NCBI RefSeq assembly: GCF_029633915.1
Contig: NZ_CP091092.1
Span: 1,736,001-1,800,000, forward strand
DNA length: 64,000 bases
Reading direction: 5' to 3'
Source of the DNA: Methanomicrobium antiquum
GTDB taxonomy: Archaea > Halobacteriota > Methanomicrobia > Methanomicrobiales > Methanomicrobiaceae
Positions 8,367-17,464 of this stretch are shown here, one piece after another (the first letter of the stretch is position 1; each line of letters opens with the position of its first letter). The notes below the pieces were generated by a model that saw nothing but the letters and a program-made list of their open reading frames with translations, did no database searches and had not been told where the DNA came from. Both the position numbers and the translations under genes were made by a program.

Positions 8367-8736
8367 TATTAAAACCTCACTAAAAAATTTGTCATCATTT
8401 ATAATGATAGTTTGGCTTTGGGAAAATATTTCCCGTTTGGATTGCCATAAAATCATCTCATTTGATAATGTATCAGATATAAACATTCAATTCTTTATTC
8501 TACTCATAAAACAGTGCATGAAAGATTAATTTCATGAAACGATTCATGAAATTTCCATATATATTTACCGGATATTATTCTGTTTAAATGACAGAACTGA
8601 ATGGAGCATTATGTCAATTAGATGAGATATTGCGAATTAAATATTTTATATTAAGACATTTTTTAAGGCATTTTTTTGAAAAATATCAGGGATTGAATTA
8701 TCTGTTATGAAAAAAATAATTCTTTAAGAACGCATT
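8367..8736. other. Divergent intergenic region, por operon and J-domain gene
   Basis: This 370-base gap separates the por operon from the J-domain gene. It contains one CATG hairpin copy (8517-8552) next to an AT-rich TATATATTTACC stretch that could serve as promoter on either strand. No gene was seen. Confidence 0.5.
8517..8552. repeat. Dispersed CATG element, single-hairpin copy
   Basis: CATGAAA-gattaa-TTTCATG forms a 7-bp stem and is followed by a further TTCATGAAAT. Only hairpin 1 of the two-hairpin element is present. Confidence 0.6.
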
Positions 8737-9420
8737 ATGCCGGAAGACAAAAATATTCCCGATTATTACGAAATACTTGGCATAAACTATGATGCTGACA
8801 CAGATTCAGTAAAAAAAGCTTTTAGAAGTCTTGCAAAGGCCTTTCATCCCGACACTTCAACACATCCAAATGCCAGAGAAAGATTTCTAAAAATTACTGA
8901 AGCATGGGAAATTCTTTCTGATCCAAAAAAAAGGCGAGAATATGATGAAACACTCAATTTGAGAGTTGAATTTCAGAGAGATTCAGAATACGAATCCAAT
9001 TACAATAATCAAAACAAAGGCGGATTTGAAAAATCAGATTTTAATTCAGATTCAAAAAAATCAACGTGTGGATTTTTTGCAGAAAATGATGACATTCCAA
9101 ATTCAGAATCGAAAGGTGATGAATATTCAATAATGGCAGATTATGAATTTTATTCAGATGAAACTGAGTTTTTTTTGATTAACGGTGAAAAAAAGTCTTT
9201 TGAAAATGCCAGACATATAATCGTCAATAACACTGAATACATAATAGACGGCGATGAAATGATTGATATTGGAGATATTGAACGCTTTTTTTATGATGGT
9301 TCTGAAAAATATTTAATAGATGGTGTGGAGTATGAAATAATAAATGCCGAGCATTATTACCAGGGAGGATGTGAATACGTAGTAATTAATGGCAGACCAT
9401 ACCGGATAAAAATCATGTGA
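8737..9420 (+). CDS. J-domain protein with C-terminal 23-residue repeats
   Basis: A 227-residue protein. Residues 8-75 form a DnaJ domain with the HPD motif at 37-39, so it should stimulate an Hsp70 ATPase. It has no Gly/Phe region, zinc-finger or DnaJ C-terminal domain. After a low-complexity polar linker rich in Asn, Ser and Lys (about 80-130) the C-terminus holds about 3.7 copies of a 23-residue unit of the form (T/S)E-x-Y-x-I-(D/N)-G followed by an aromatic pair. This suggests stacked beta hairpins that bind a client. It is transcribed alone and is not the main chaperone DnaJ. Confidence 0.82.
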   Translation: MPEDKNIPDYYEILGINYDADTDSVKKAFRSLAKAFHPDTSTHPNARERFLKITEAWEILSDPKKRREYDETLNLRVEFQRDSEYESNYNNQNKGGFEKSDFNSDSKKSTCGFFAENDDIPNSESKGDEYSIMADYEFYSDETEFFLINGEKKSFENARHIIVNNTEYIIDGDEMIDIGDIERFFYDGSEKYLIDGVEYEIINAEHYYQGGCEYVVINGRPYRIKIM

Positions 9421-9601
9421 ATCACAAAAAGAATAATAAAAGAAGATATGTGAATAAAAAATACTGAAGAAAATTTTGTTTTTCTTCAAATTCTCCCAAA
9501 ATAATATATTAATTATATGTTCTTTTTTAATTCAGAATTGAAAATATCTCGAATACCTTAAATATTTATAAATTCATCAAATCAGTAAAGGTGAATTAAA
9601 A

Positions 9602-10528
9602 ATGGTAAAATTGCCTGACAAAAAATCACTGGAAGGATTTTCAAAGAAAATTACAGAGGCGGTAAAACTTCCTGATGATTCAGAACCAAAAGACACTCAA
9701 AAACCTGTTGAGAACAATTCAGGACTTTCTGAAGAAGATTTAAAAAAGATACGGGAAGAAGAAAGAAAAAAGATCGAACAGGAACAAAAGGATAAAGACG
9801 CCGCAGAAAAGGCCAAAAAGTATGAGGAAATAGAAGCCCAAAAGCGTGCCGAAGAAGAAAAACTTCTTGAAGAGAAGAAAAAAGAGATAGAAAAGGAGCG
9901 TCTTGAAAAGGAAAGGACTGAACAGGAAGCTCTGAAACAAAAAGAACGTGATGAATGGGCAAAAGAAGAAGAGAAAAAGCGATTTGAAGAAGAGAGAAAA
10001 AAATCAGAGATAGAAAAAGAGCTTCTTAAAAAACAAAAGGAAGAAGAAAAGGCGGCAGGTAAAAAAAGCCACACCTTAAGAAACATAGGAATCGTTGTTG
10101 TAATCATACTTGCAGTATTAGTCGCAGGATATGTGACTCTTATTACAGGAAATGACAACATAAACGCTTACGGCTACCCGCTTTCATACTCGGCAACATA
10201 TAATATACTAATCCCGGACAACAAGGACGTTAACTTTGCGGCAATACCTGTTAAAGCATTAACAAGTGGCGATTCAGTTGTACTTATGATAAACAACGAC
10301 AGAAGAACGCTTGCACTTGGAGAATCAGCAACTTATCCCGCAAAGCACCTGACTATTAAGACACTTGGAATAACCGTCTTTGACGCTGATTACCAGATAA
10401 CAGCAACATTCAGAGGAGTTGTTACAAACAGGGATGATTTCTATGTGGTTGTAAAGACCTCAGAGCCTATTCCGTCATGGCTTGTGGGCATTATGACACC
10501 ATCTGGTGTTGGAATCACCCCTGTATAA
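9602..10528 (+). CDS. Coiled-coil membrane protein, single TM
   Basis: A 308-residue protein with a long, highly charged Glu/Lys-rich coiled coil (about residues 45-155, e.g. EEERKKIEQEQKDKD). One TM segment follows at about 162-184 (IGIVVVIILAVLVAGYVTLI). A C-terminal domain of about 120 residues is predicted outside the cell and is beta-rich (NAYGYPLSYSATYNILIPD...). There is no N-terminal signal peptide, so the coiled coil is cytoplasmic. The layout recalls TolA-like proteins, but no sequence relationship is claimed. A GGTG ribosome binding site precedes the ATG. Function unknown. Confidence 0.75.
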   Translation: MVKLPDKKSLEGFSKKITEAVKLPDDSEPKDTQKPVENNSGLSEEDLKKIREEERKKIEQEQKDKDAAEKAKKYEEIEAQKRAEEEKLLEEKKKEIEKERLEKERTEQEALKQKERDEWAKEEEKKRFEEERKKSEIEKELLKKQKEEEKAAGKKSHTLRNIGIVVVIILAVLVAGYVTLITGNDNINAYGYPLSYSATYNILIPDNKDVNFAAIPVKALTSGDSVVLMINNDRRTLALGESATYPAKHLTIKTLGITVFDADYQITATFRGVVTNRDDFYVVVKTSEPIPSWLVGIMTPSGVGITPV

Positions 10529-10586
10529 TTTTTTATACCAGTCTTTTTACATACCAGACATTATTATTACAAAATTATCAAAAAAA

Positions 10587-11378
10587 TTACCAGATTTCAT
10601 TTAATTTTCTTAACTGTGAATGCAAAGCCACCCATTCATTTGAAAAAGCAATACTTTTCTCATGAATATTCACAGGTTTAAAGTCAATTTCACAGTTTAC
10701 ATCCCACAAAATCAGTCCTTCTGGAGGCGCCGCCGGAAAACGCCTGTTGGAAGGATTCATTAGCGCTCTTTCTATCTCATCTGCAGACATCTCACCCCTG
10801 CCTGCTTTTTCAAGGCAAAAGGATATGCACCGAACCATATTCCATAAAAATGATTGCCCGCATATCTCAAAAATTAAAAATTCGTCTTCACAAAAAATTT
10901 TGGAGGATAAAATCTCACGGTTTGGATTTTTTCCCTCAGGCTTTGAAAACGAGGAGAAGTTATGCCTTCCAACAAAAAGAGAGGCGGCATCATTCATTAA
11001 ATCGGCATCATAAAAAATTCCTGAGATCCCATCCGGAAAATAATACCGATATGTCCGGCTTTTTGCACTAAAACGCGGATTAAAATCATCTGAAACTTCA
11101 GACCAGCCTGTAAATCTGATATCAGGCGGCAATTTTTTATTTACCGCAGAAACAGCACGTTTTGGACATTCTGTATCAAAAGCTATAACCTGGCGTTTTG
11201 CAGAAACACCTTTGTCTGTTCTTCCTGATATTGCAACACGGGGAGTAGAGTCATCAGAAAATAAATTTAATTCAGATAGGCATCTTAGAATTTCGCCCAT
11301 AACCGTTCTTTTTCCGATCTGCTGTTGCGAACCGCAAAAAAAAGTTCCGATGTATGATACTTCAAATGCAAGCCTCAT
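10587..11378 (-). CDS. truA: tRNA pseudouridine synthase A
   Basis: A 263-residue TruA/Pus3-family enzyme that converts uridines 38-40 in the tRNA anticodon stem-loop to pseudouridine. The catalytic aspartate is D55 in AISGRTDKGVSA, with the supporting basic and aromatic motif SRTYRYYF and the C-terminal FLWNMVRCI. It lies nine bases downstream of the PHP gene on the same strand, so the two are probably co-transcribed. Confidence 0.93.
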   Translation of the reverse strand: MRLAFEVSYIGTFFCGSQQQIGKRTVMGEILRCLSELNLFSDDSTPRVAISGRTDKGVSAKRQVIAFDTECPKRAVSAVNKKLPPDIRFTGWSEVSDDFNPRFSAKSRTYRYYFPDGISGIFYDADLMNDAASLFVGRHNFSSFSKPEGKNPNREILSSKIFCEDEFLIFEICGQSFLWNMVRCISFCLEKAGRGEMSADEIERALMNPSNRRFPAAPPEGLILWDVNCEIDFKPVNIHEKSIAFSNEWVALHSQLRKLNEIW

Positions 11379-11387
11379 AATCAGGCC

Positions 11388-12077
11388 TCATCTTCTATGA
11401 ACACGGCGCATTATCTTTCGTTTTGTGTTTTTAAGAGACTGCCCCGTATATGCACGAAGCGGAGTCATTTTCCCTCCCGCTTCTGTTTTCCCCCCCCTTA
11501 TCGCCGCAAAGATTGAAGGAATGTTTTTCTCGGCATCTATTTTTGTAATACCATATCCTACAAATCTGGCATTATGAGCGTCACTTCCGGCAACACAGGG
11601 TTTTCCAAAAAATCTTGCTTTCCTGCCTGCTTTTTTATTTGCAGATCCTACAATATACCTGCTGTTAAACGATTCTACTGCATCCACAGCTTCAATTGCG
11701 CTCTTTAATTTTATTGCAACACCATGCCGCAGCTGATGATACGGATGAGGAAGAATCAAAAGTCCACCCATATCCCTTGCAATTTTTACTGTCTTAAAAA
11801 AGTCAAGTCCGGGAGGAATTACCTTATTTACTCCAAGAACAAGAAGATGCCCGTGTTTTGTTGAAACTTCAATTCCGGGAATTACCAATACATCAGATTT
11901 TATTGTCAGGGCATGCTGTGCACCGGCAACTGTGTCATGATCAACAATTGCTATAGCATCAAGACCCACTTTTTTTGCTTTTTCAAGCACTTCCTCCACA
12001 CTACTCTCACCATCATGTGAATAATTAGTGTGGATGTGCATATCACACTTCAGCATTAAATCAGTAGTATTTTTCAC
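11388..12077 (-). CDS. PHP-domain metal-dependent phosphoesterase
   Basis: A 229-residue protein of the polymerase and histidinol phosphatase superfamily. Metal-binding motifs are visible in order: CDMHIHTNYSHDG, IVDHDTVAG, PGIEVST, LPHPYHQL and GSDAHN. A stand-alone PHP protein of this size usually hydrolyses nucleotide or sugar phosphates; the substrate is not known. Start choice: ATG at 12075-12077, with an internal ATG seven codons later as alternative. It diverges from the dihydropteroate synthase-like gene with only 25 bases between starts, so the promoters must overlap. Confidence 0.85.
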   Translation of the reverse strand: MKNTTDLMLKCDMHIHTNYSHDGESSVEEVLEKAKKVGLDAIAIVDHDTVAGAQHALTIKSDVLVIPGIEVSTKHGHLLVLGVNKVIPPGLDFFKTVKIARDMGGLLILPHPYHQLRHGVAIKLKSAIEAVDAVESFNSRYIVGSANKKAGRKARFFGKPCVAGSDAHNARFVGYGITKIDAEKNIPSIFAAIRGGKTEAGGKMTPLRAYTGQSLKNTKRKIMRRVHRR

Positions 12078-12102
12078 CTATTGCATATTAATTCAAGCTA
12101 CA

Positions 12103-13536
12103 ATGACAATTCTGCTTGCCACAGGAAAACTCGCATATCCAATTGTAAAGGAATCAACAGATGGCTTTGATGTGAAAATCGCAGTTTCAGGCAAAATTGC
12201 GGCTTTTCTTACCCCTGCGGCACTTGAAAAGATTATTGCCGAAAATCCATGTGATATGGTTTTGGTTTCCGGAATGTGCACTGCAGATTTCTCTTCAGTT
12301 GAGGAAAAAACAAAAATTCCCGTATTCAGAGGACCGCGCCATGCCGCGGACCTGGGAATTGTCTTAAAGTCAATTGGCAAAGTAAAGCTTTCAAGAACAA
12401 CTCCTGCCGATGAATTAATCTCAGAATCACTAAAAAAGGATGCTCTTGAAAGAATAGAGTCTTTGGAAAGAGACGCGGGATTCTCATTTGAGATAAAAGG
12501 CCTTAAATTCGGCGGAAATTCAAGGATGAAATTACTTGCAGAGATTATGGATGCGCATAAAGAAAAAGATCTTGAAAATAAGGTGATCTCTTTTTTTAAA
12601 TCAGGTGCAGACATAGTGGATTTAGGATTTGGCTTTGATGCATCGCCTGAGGATGTTACACGTGCATTTGAGTCACTAAAAGGAATAAATGAAGAAGAAA
12701 TTTCCAAAAAATGTGTTCTTGCGGCAGACACACAAAATCCAGAGTTGATTAAAGCCGCACTTCCCCACGTAGACATAATCCTCTCTCTTCATGAGGAGAA
12801 CATACCAGTAATTGCCAAAGATATTGCAGGGGCAAAAAAAGCGGCAGTAATTGTTCCTATGGAAAATAGCCTTGAAAATAACATTTTATATGCAAAAGAA
12901 GCAGGAATTGAAAAAATAATTGCCGATCCCCTCCTTATGCCAGTTGGATCAGGGCTTATCAAATCACTTTCAAACTTCAAAAAGTCAGAATATCCACTTT
13001 TCTTCGGTGCTGGAAACGTAACTGAACTAATAGATGCAGACTCCCCAGGAGTCAACGCACTTCTTTGCGGTATGGCTAAAGAGGCAGGAGCATCAGTGAT
13101 TTTTACAAGTGAACATTCAGATAAGACAAAGGGAGCAATACGTGAAATGCGTCGTGCGGTTGAAATGATGACACTTATGACCGACAGGCCATACCCAAAA
13201 GACCTTGGTCTCTCACTATTCTGTATAAAAGAAAAAAGAAAAAGAGTTACACCCGCACTTGAATACGAAAATGTAATTATAGCGGAGAAGATGCCTGACG
13301 ATATTGAATACGATCCGCTTGGAAATTTGAGAATAGGAATCGAAGGAGACTATATCGTTGCTGTTCATAAAAATACCGCATATAAAGGAAAATGCTGGGA
13401 GGATGTTTTCTACACACTTGTAAAGGATAATAAAGTCTCACTGATGGATCATGCCGCATATCTTGGAAAAGAGCTTTACAAAGCCGAGCTTGCATTGAAA
13501 TTTAAAAGAAGTTTTGATCAGGACGGACCTTTCTGA
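12103..13536 (+). CDS. Dihydropteroate synthase-like protein
   Basis: A 477-residue archaeal protein with a central TIM-barrel region resembling dihydropteroate synthase (SGADIVDLGFGFDASPED is the pterin-synthase-type strand-loop, about residues 170-200). It has an archaea-specific N-terminal domain of about 150 residues and a C-terminal extension ending KAELALKFKRSFDQDGPF. Methanogens have such a protein (the family called dihydropteroate synthase-related), and a role in tetrahydromethanopterin synthesis has been suggested but is not proved. I set the start at ATG 12103, where the conserved MTILLATGKLA begins; the frame is open further upstream without a good start. Confidence 0.85.
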   Translation: MTILLATGKLAYPIVKESTDGFDVKIAVSGKIAAFLTPAALEKIIAENPCDMVLVSGMCTADFSSVEEKTKIPVFRGPRHAADLGIVLKSIGKVKLSRTTPADELISESLKKDALERIESLERDAGFSFEIKGLKFGGNSRMKLLAEIMDAHKEKDLENKVISFFKSGADIVDLGFGFDASPEDVTRAFESLKGINEEEISKKCVLAADTQNPELIKAALPHVDIILSLHEENIPVIAKDIAGAKKAAVIVPMENSLENNILYAKEAGIEKIIADPLLMPVGSGLIKSLSNFKKSEYPLFFGAGNVTELIDADSPGVNALLCGMAKEAGASVIFTSEHSDKTKGAIREMRRAVEMMTLMTDRPYPKDLGLSLFCIKEKRKRVTPALEYENVIIAEKMPDDIEYDPLGNLRIGIEGDYIVAVHKNTAYKGKCWEDVFYTLVKDNKVSLMDHAAYLGKELYKAELALKFKRSFDQDGPF

Positions 13537-13544
13537 AAAAAACT

Positions 13545-13567
13545 ATTTTTCCCTTTATTTCTTTTTT
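13545..13567 (+). terminator. T-rich transcription terminator candidate
   Basis: Two T-runs (13546-13550 and within 13561-13567) follow the stop codon of the dihydropteroate synthase-like gene within 30 bases, as expected for archaeal oligo-T termination. The gap up to 13789 holds nothing else recognisable. Confidence 0.35.
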
Positions 13568-13789
13568 CAGGATTTTTCAGCTTTTGTGTAATTCAAAATC
13601 TCCATGAAAAATTTTTGATTTTTTTTGATATGTGGATTTTAATTTTTTTAAATTTTAACTTTCTTTTTGGAATTTCATTATCATAATTTTCATCAAGAAA
13701 CCATAAAATCATTTACGGCGTAATGGAGTAATCCGACACAGAGGACAATTTCTCCGAGATCATTGTCAATAATCTGAAAGCATGGATAA

Positions 13790-14236
13790 TTATCTGACAA
13801 CAAGGACTGATATTTTGCTGTGTGTCACAATTGCCGTGCTTACACTGCCAAGCAAAAGTCTTTTTGTCATTCCCTTTCCTGTTGAGCCGACAACAATCAA
13901 ATCAGCCTGAATTTCGTTAGCAAAATCCAGTACCTCATCACGTGCATCACCAAGACGTGATAAAAATTCGACTTCATAGTTCATCTCATCAGCAACTGCC
14001 TTTGCATCCTTTAATATCTCCTCACCTTCGGATTTTAAGAGATCAAAGATTCTATCGGATGATGGATCTGAAACTCCAAGCGCAGGGTCAACAACTGATG
14101 TTCCATAAATGCCGGTGTTGATCACATAAATTCCATAAACCTTGGAATTCCAGGTAGATGCAATTTTTATTGCTTTTTTAAGAGCTTTCAGTGAAGACTC
14201 AGATCCGTCAATTGAGACAATTATTTTTGAATACAT
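13790..14236 (-). CDS. Universal stress protein, UspA family
   Basis: A 148-residue single-domain Usp. The start MYSKIIVSIDGSESSLKAL and the ATP-binding signature G-x2-G-x9-G-(S/T), seen as GSTGKGMTKRLLLGSVS near residue 120, indicate the nucleotide-binding type. The family responds to stress and energy state; many archaeal paralogues have no known partner. It is monocistronic, between convergent and divergent neighbours. Confidence 0.93.
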   Translation of the reverse strand: MYSKIIVSIDGSESSLKALKKAIKIASTWNSKVYGIYVINTGIYGTSVVDPALGVSDPSSDRIFDLLKSEGEEILKDAKAVADEMNYEVEFLSRLGDARDEVLDFANEIQADLIVVGSTGKGMTKRLLLGSVSTAIVTHSKISVLVVR

Positions 14237-14411
14237 AAAATATTCATATAGTCTTAAAATAATTAATTCTATCCTAAAATTCCCTCATCATGACAGCAGA
14301 TGCTAAAAATTGGATAATACAGATGTTTCATCCATATTTTAATGCAAAATCATATTTTTAATACAATATCAGATTAATGAAACTATTATCTGTCACGCAT
14401 TTAAAATTATC

Positions 14412-14789
14412 ATGACAGTTATGCCGGACGTTAAAATAAGAAGAGAACTTTTGGATACACTTTTTGCGCTTGGAAAAAGCCAGCATCCAAACGAATTCCT
14501 GGCAATTTTAAAATTTAAAAACGGAGTTATCGAAGAGCTTGAACTTGCTCCCGGAACAATTTCAGGAAGAAGCAGTGCTTCCTTTGATACATTTATGATG
14601 CCGCTTGACACAAATACTGCCGGAAGTGCCCACTCACATCCAAGCGGTGCAGTACGGCCGTCTGAAGCGGATTTGAGGTTCTTTCCAAAAACGGGAAAAT
14701 ATCATATAATTGTTGGTGCCCCATACAATGATGATACATGGAAGGCTTTTATGGCAAACGGAGAACAGATTTCAATAGAGGTGGTATAA
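14412..14789 (+). CDS. JAMM/MPN+ metalloprotease, desampylase-like
   Basis: A 125-residue stand-alone JAB1/MPN/Mov34 domain. The zinc motif is complete: an upstream Glu in HPNEFLAIL (E28), then SAHSHPSGAVRPSEADL with H-x-H-P-x7-S-x2-D. Archaeal single-domain JAMM proteins remove SAMP (ubiquitin-like) modifiers or act on related substrates, so desampylation is the likely role. It is immediately followed, in the same frame after its TAA, by the FAD synthase gene. Start could be ATG 14412 or the ATG three codons on. Confidence 0.87.
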   Translation: MTVMPDVKIRRELLDTLFALGKSQHPNEFLAILKFKNGVIEELELAPGTISGRSSASFDTFMMPLDTNTAGSAHSHPSGAVRPSEADLRFFPKTGKYHIIVGAPYNDDTWKAFMANGEQISIEVV

Positions 14790-15233
14790 ACGGTAAGAAT
14801 TGTTGCAACAGGAACATTTGATCTTTTGCATCCGGGTCATATATTTTATCTAAATGAATCAAAAAAACTTGGCGATGAACTCTGTGTTATTATCGCCCGT
14901 GATGCAAACATAAAGCATAAACCAAAGCCTGTTGTGCCTGAAAAACAGCGTCTTTTCATGATAGAGTCGCTAAAAGTTGTAGATAAAGCACTACTTGGAG
15001 ACATTCATGATATGTTTAAGCCAATTGAAGAGATTCAACCGGATATTATCACAATTGGATTCAACCAGTATTTTGATATTGAAAAACTAAAAAAACAGCT
15101 TGAAGAACGCGGCATAAGAGCCGATGTTGTAAGAGTCGGTGGCTTTGAAGGGGAAAATGAGGGATTTTGCAGTTCAAGAAGCATAATGCAGCAGATTTTA
15201 AAGAAACGCTGCAATGAAGAGAAAGAAGAATAA
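14790..15233 (+). CDS. ribL: FAD synthase (archaeal RibL), non-canonical start
   Basis: A cytidylyltransferase-fold enzyme that adenylylates FMN to FAD. The conserved start RIVATGTFDLLHPGH holds the nucleotide-binding (H/T)xGH site; the second signature is CSSRSIMQQI near the C-terminus. There is no ATG, GTG or TTG between the in-frame stop of the JAMM gene (TAA 14787-14789) and the essential GTFD motif. The codons present are ACG, GTA, AGA, ATT. A GAGGTGG ribosome binding site ends at 14784, so ACG 14790 (or GTA/ATT) must initiate, unless the base is a sequence error. The first usable TTG (14826) would delete GTFD. RibB and RibK of the same pathway are 3 kb away. Confidence 0.85.
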   Translation, partial: TVRIVATGTFDLLHPGHIFYLNESKKLGDELCVIIARDANIKHKPKPVVPEKQRLFMIESLKVVDKALLGDIHDMFKPIEEIQPDIITIGFNQYFDIEKLKKQLEERGIRADVVRVGGFEGENEGFCSSRSIMQQILKKRCNEEKEE

Positions 15234-15295
15234 ATATCCAAAAATAATTTCGGTTTATACCAATTCCGGTTTGTTACAAAAAAACTCAATATTTT

Positions 15296-15967
15296 TCACT
15301 CAAGAACTGCCTTCCAGATTTGATTAGTCTCAATCATTATCCAGTATTCCGAAAGCTCTTTTTTACACTCACGATATTTGGGACAGAATCGTTCAACAAT
15401 CCTCCAGAAGTTTTTGGAATGATTGTGCTCTTCGATATGGGATAGTTCATGTATGATAATATAATCACGAAGATGTGGAGGAAGGGCGGCCAGTCTTAGA
15501 TTAAAGTTAAGTGTTTTTTGTGACGAGCATGATGCCCACCTGGTTTTCTGTTTCCTAATCGAAAATTTACCATGTGACAATCCCATCTCTTTTGAAATAA
15601 CAGACAATCTGTTTTCCAGATCATCCTTTAGTTTTTTTTGCAAAAAAGTCCTGAAAGAGCTTACAGACGTGTATGAAACAGTCATTACCTCATAATCAAA
15701 AAAACACCTGTTTAAAGAATCCTCTGATTTCAGTTTGAAATACTGTCCGCAATAAAGCATTTTATATGAGTTTTCACTATACTTGTTAAAAATATCACTT
15801 CTCTTCTCAATATGCTTTAAAATCCAGTCTTTTTTTTCTTCAAGCAAAGGATTTACATCATAACCTTCAGGTGCAACGACACGAATCAAACAGCTGGAAA
15901 GAACCGAAAGACGGATGTTTTTCACAGGTTTTCTTACAACCTCTACTTCAATGCCTTCATATTTCAT
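15296..15967 (-). CDS. YgjP/WrbA-neighbour type metallopeptidase (M48, DUF45)
   Basis: A 223-residue zinc metallopeptidase of the YgjP/SprT-like family. The gluzincin motif is IIHELSHIEEHNHSKNFW, with HExxH changed to HELSH and a third ligand His downstream. The preceding RKQKTRWASCSS and NLRLAALPP blocks are family hallmarks. It is predicted to be cytosolic with no membrane segment. The gene is convergent with ribL and its substrate is not known. Confidence 0.88.
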   Translation of the reverse strand: MKYEGIEVEVVRKPVKNIRLSVLSSCLIRVVAPEGYDVNPLLEEKKDWILKHIEKRSDIFNKYSENSYKMLYCGQYFKLKSEDSLNRCFFDYEVMTVSYTSVSSFRTFLQKKLKDDLENRLSVISKEMGLSHGKFSIRKQKTRWASCSSQKTLNFNLRLAALPPHLRDYIIIHELSHIEEHNHSKNFWRIVERFCPKYRECKKELSEYWIMIETNQIWKAVLE

Positions 15968-16024
15968 GACTTTGATTAATAATATAAATTTATAACTAAA
16001 AAATAGTGGTTTAATCTGAAATTT

Positions 16025-17269
16025 TCAGGAAATTTCATGGGTTTTCATCATCCCAATTGGACTTTGGACATGAGGCCTTCTCTTAACTGTTATTCCATAG
16101 TGCCTGGAAAGCATCTCCCTTACCTTGTCAGATTCTATCCACCCGGCATCAAGCTTTGTTACTATTTCATCTATTTCATGTGCCTGAGATATTATTTTGT
16201 TTCCCAGATCCCCACCATGTAAATCTGCAAGACCAATTATCGCCTGAAGAGGATTTCTTACATGATCGTTTAAAATCGCAAACTGCTCCATATTCTTTTC
16301 TATCTGGAAAAATGCCTCTTTTTTAAGCTCTTCAAGGTGGAAATTCTTTGTCCTGTCCCGGAAAATTGTAACTACCTGAATAACCTCCCCATTGTCAAAA
16401 ATAGGAGTTTTAATTACTTCATAATAAGTGAGTTTACCATTAATCCGGTGCTTTATTGTTGTATCAAGAGATTCTCCGGATGTGAAAACATATCTGTATT
16501 CAAGCCCGAGTCTGCCAGGAAGGAAGGGTGCTACATCACCAAGTTTTTTCCCGGTAATTTCATCATCAAAATAAATTTCAGAGACGATGTCTGCAAAGAA
16601 TTGATTGTAAATTACAATCTCCATCTCTTTATTTACAACAACAACACCATCAGGAATTGAATTTATTGTGCTTCTGTATTGTACTTCAGATTCATGTATA
16701 AGACGCCTCATCTTTTCTGCAGCCGATATATTTCTGCCATAAACCAAAATAAACGAACAATCTCCAAATTTAACTCCATTTGCGGTAAGCTCAATTAGTT
16801 CATAGCATCCTTCAACCTCTAAAAAAACATTCAGTTTTGTATCATCACCCATCAAAACTATTCCGTCAGGACCTTTTATTGAAAAAATATCAGATATTTT
16901 ATTTTTAAAGACATCAGAATTTTTCTTTTCAATATTTTTGATTGCAACAGGATTTGCATAAAATATTTTTCCATCAGGATATGATACTGCAAATACCATC
17001 TCAGATGATACAGAAAAAAGACAGCTCATACTCCTTGAAATTACATCGCAGTCACCATAGGGACAATATTCTGCCGGCATATCATCAGCTGAAATATTAT
17101 TTCGACCTGATTCATCTGATTTTTTTGAGCCTGAATCAAAGATATATTCAGCAGAAGGAATTTCTTTGCCAGGATTATTAAGCATAAAACAAAGATCTGA
17201 AACTGCCTGTTTAATTCCTTCATCAACTGAAGGCGAACAAGTACATTCATAAAGATCCCGTTTATTCAA
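16025..17269 (-). CDS. PAS-domain signalling protein, H-box without ATPase domain
   Basis: A 414-residue soluble protein. It has an acidic N-terminal region, a PAS-like domain at about 85-190 (MVFAVSYPDGKIFYANPVA), a second PAS at about 195-310 (INSIPDGVVVVNKEMEIVIYN) and a helical segment with NDHVRNPLQAIIGLADL, which looks like a histidine kinase dimerisation H-box. No HATPase domain follows; the protein ends about 60 residues later after RHYGITVKRRP. Similar kinase-less PAS proteins are common in Methanomicrobiales. It may pair with other kinases as an input module. The upstream region contains the palindrome CATCATATGATG (around 17350). Confidence 0.82.
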   Translation of the reverse strand: MNKRDLYECTCSPSVDEGIKQAVSDLCFMLNNPGKEIPSAEYIFDSGSKKSDESGRNNISADDMPAEYCPYGDCDVISRSMSCLFSVSSEMVFAVSYPDGKIFYANPVAIKNIEKKNSDVFKNKISDIFSIKGPDGIVLMGDDTKLNVFLEVEGCYELIELTANGVKFGDCSFILVYGRNISAAEKMRRLIHESEVQYRSTINSIPDGVVVVNKEMEIVIYNQFFADIVSEIYFDDEITGKKLGDVAPFLPGRLGLEYRYVFTSGESLDTTIKHRINGKLTYYEVIKTPIFDNGEVIQVVTIFRDRTKNFHLEELKKEAFFQIEKNMEQFAILNDHVRNPLQAIIGLADLHGGDLGNKIISQAHEIDEIVTKLDAGWIESDKVREMLSRHYGITVKRRPHVQSPIGMMKTHEIS

Positions 17270-17464
17270 TTTATCCCGTCCTTGTATAATTAAAAAAATT
17301 ATCTTATTTTTTTAAATGACCTGAATATCTAACAGCATTCTCTATATTCATCATATGATGATTAAATAACTTTTGATTTATTCCATCATTTGCATAAATT
17401 AATGCATATCAATATGGATTGTGATTAGAGATAAAAAGATTTAAAAGAGGTATTTTTTAATATA

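Noticed and set aside
8367-8486. Longer N-terminus of PorB from an upstream ATG
   Set aside because: The extra 40 residues do not fit the family, and TTG 8366 has a strong ribosome binding site.
9697-10161. Long Ser/Phe-rich minus-strand frame
   Set aside because: It is the antisense of the Glu/Lys-rich coiled coil, a well-known artefact of such sequences.
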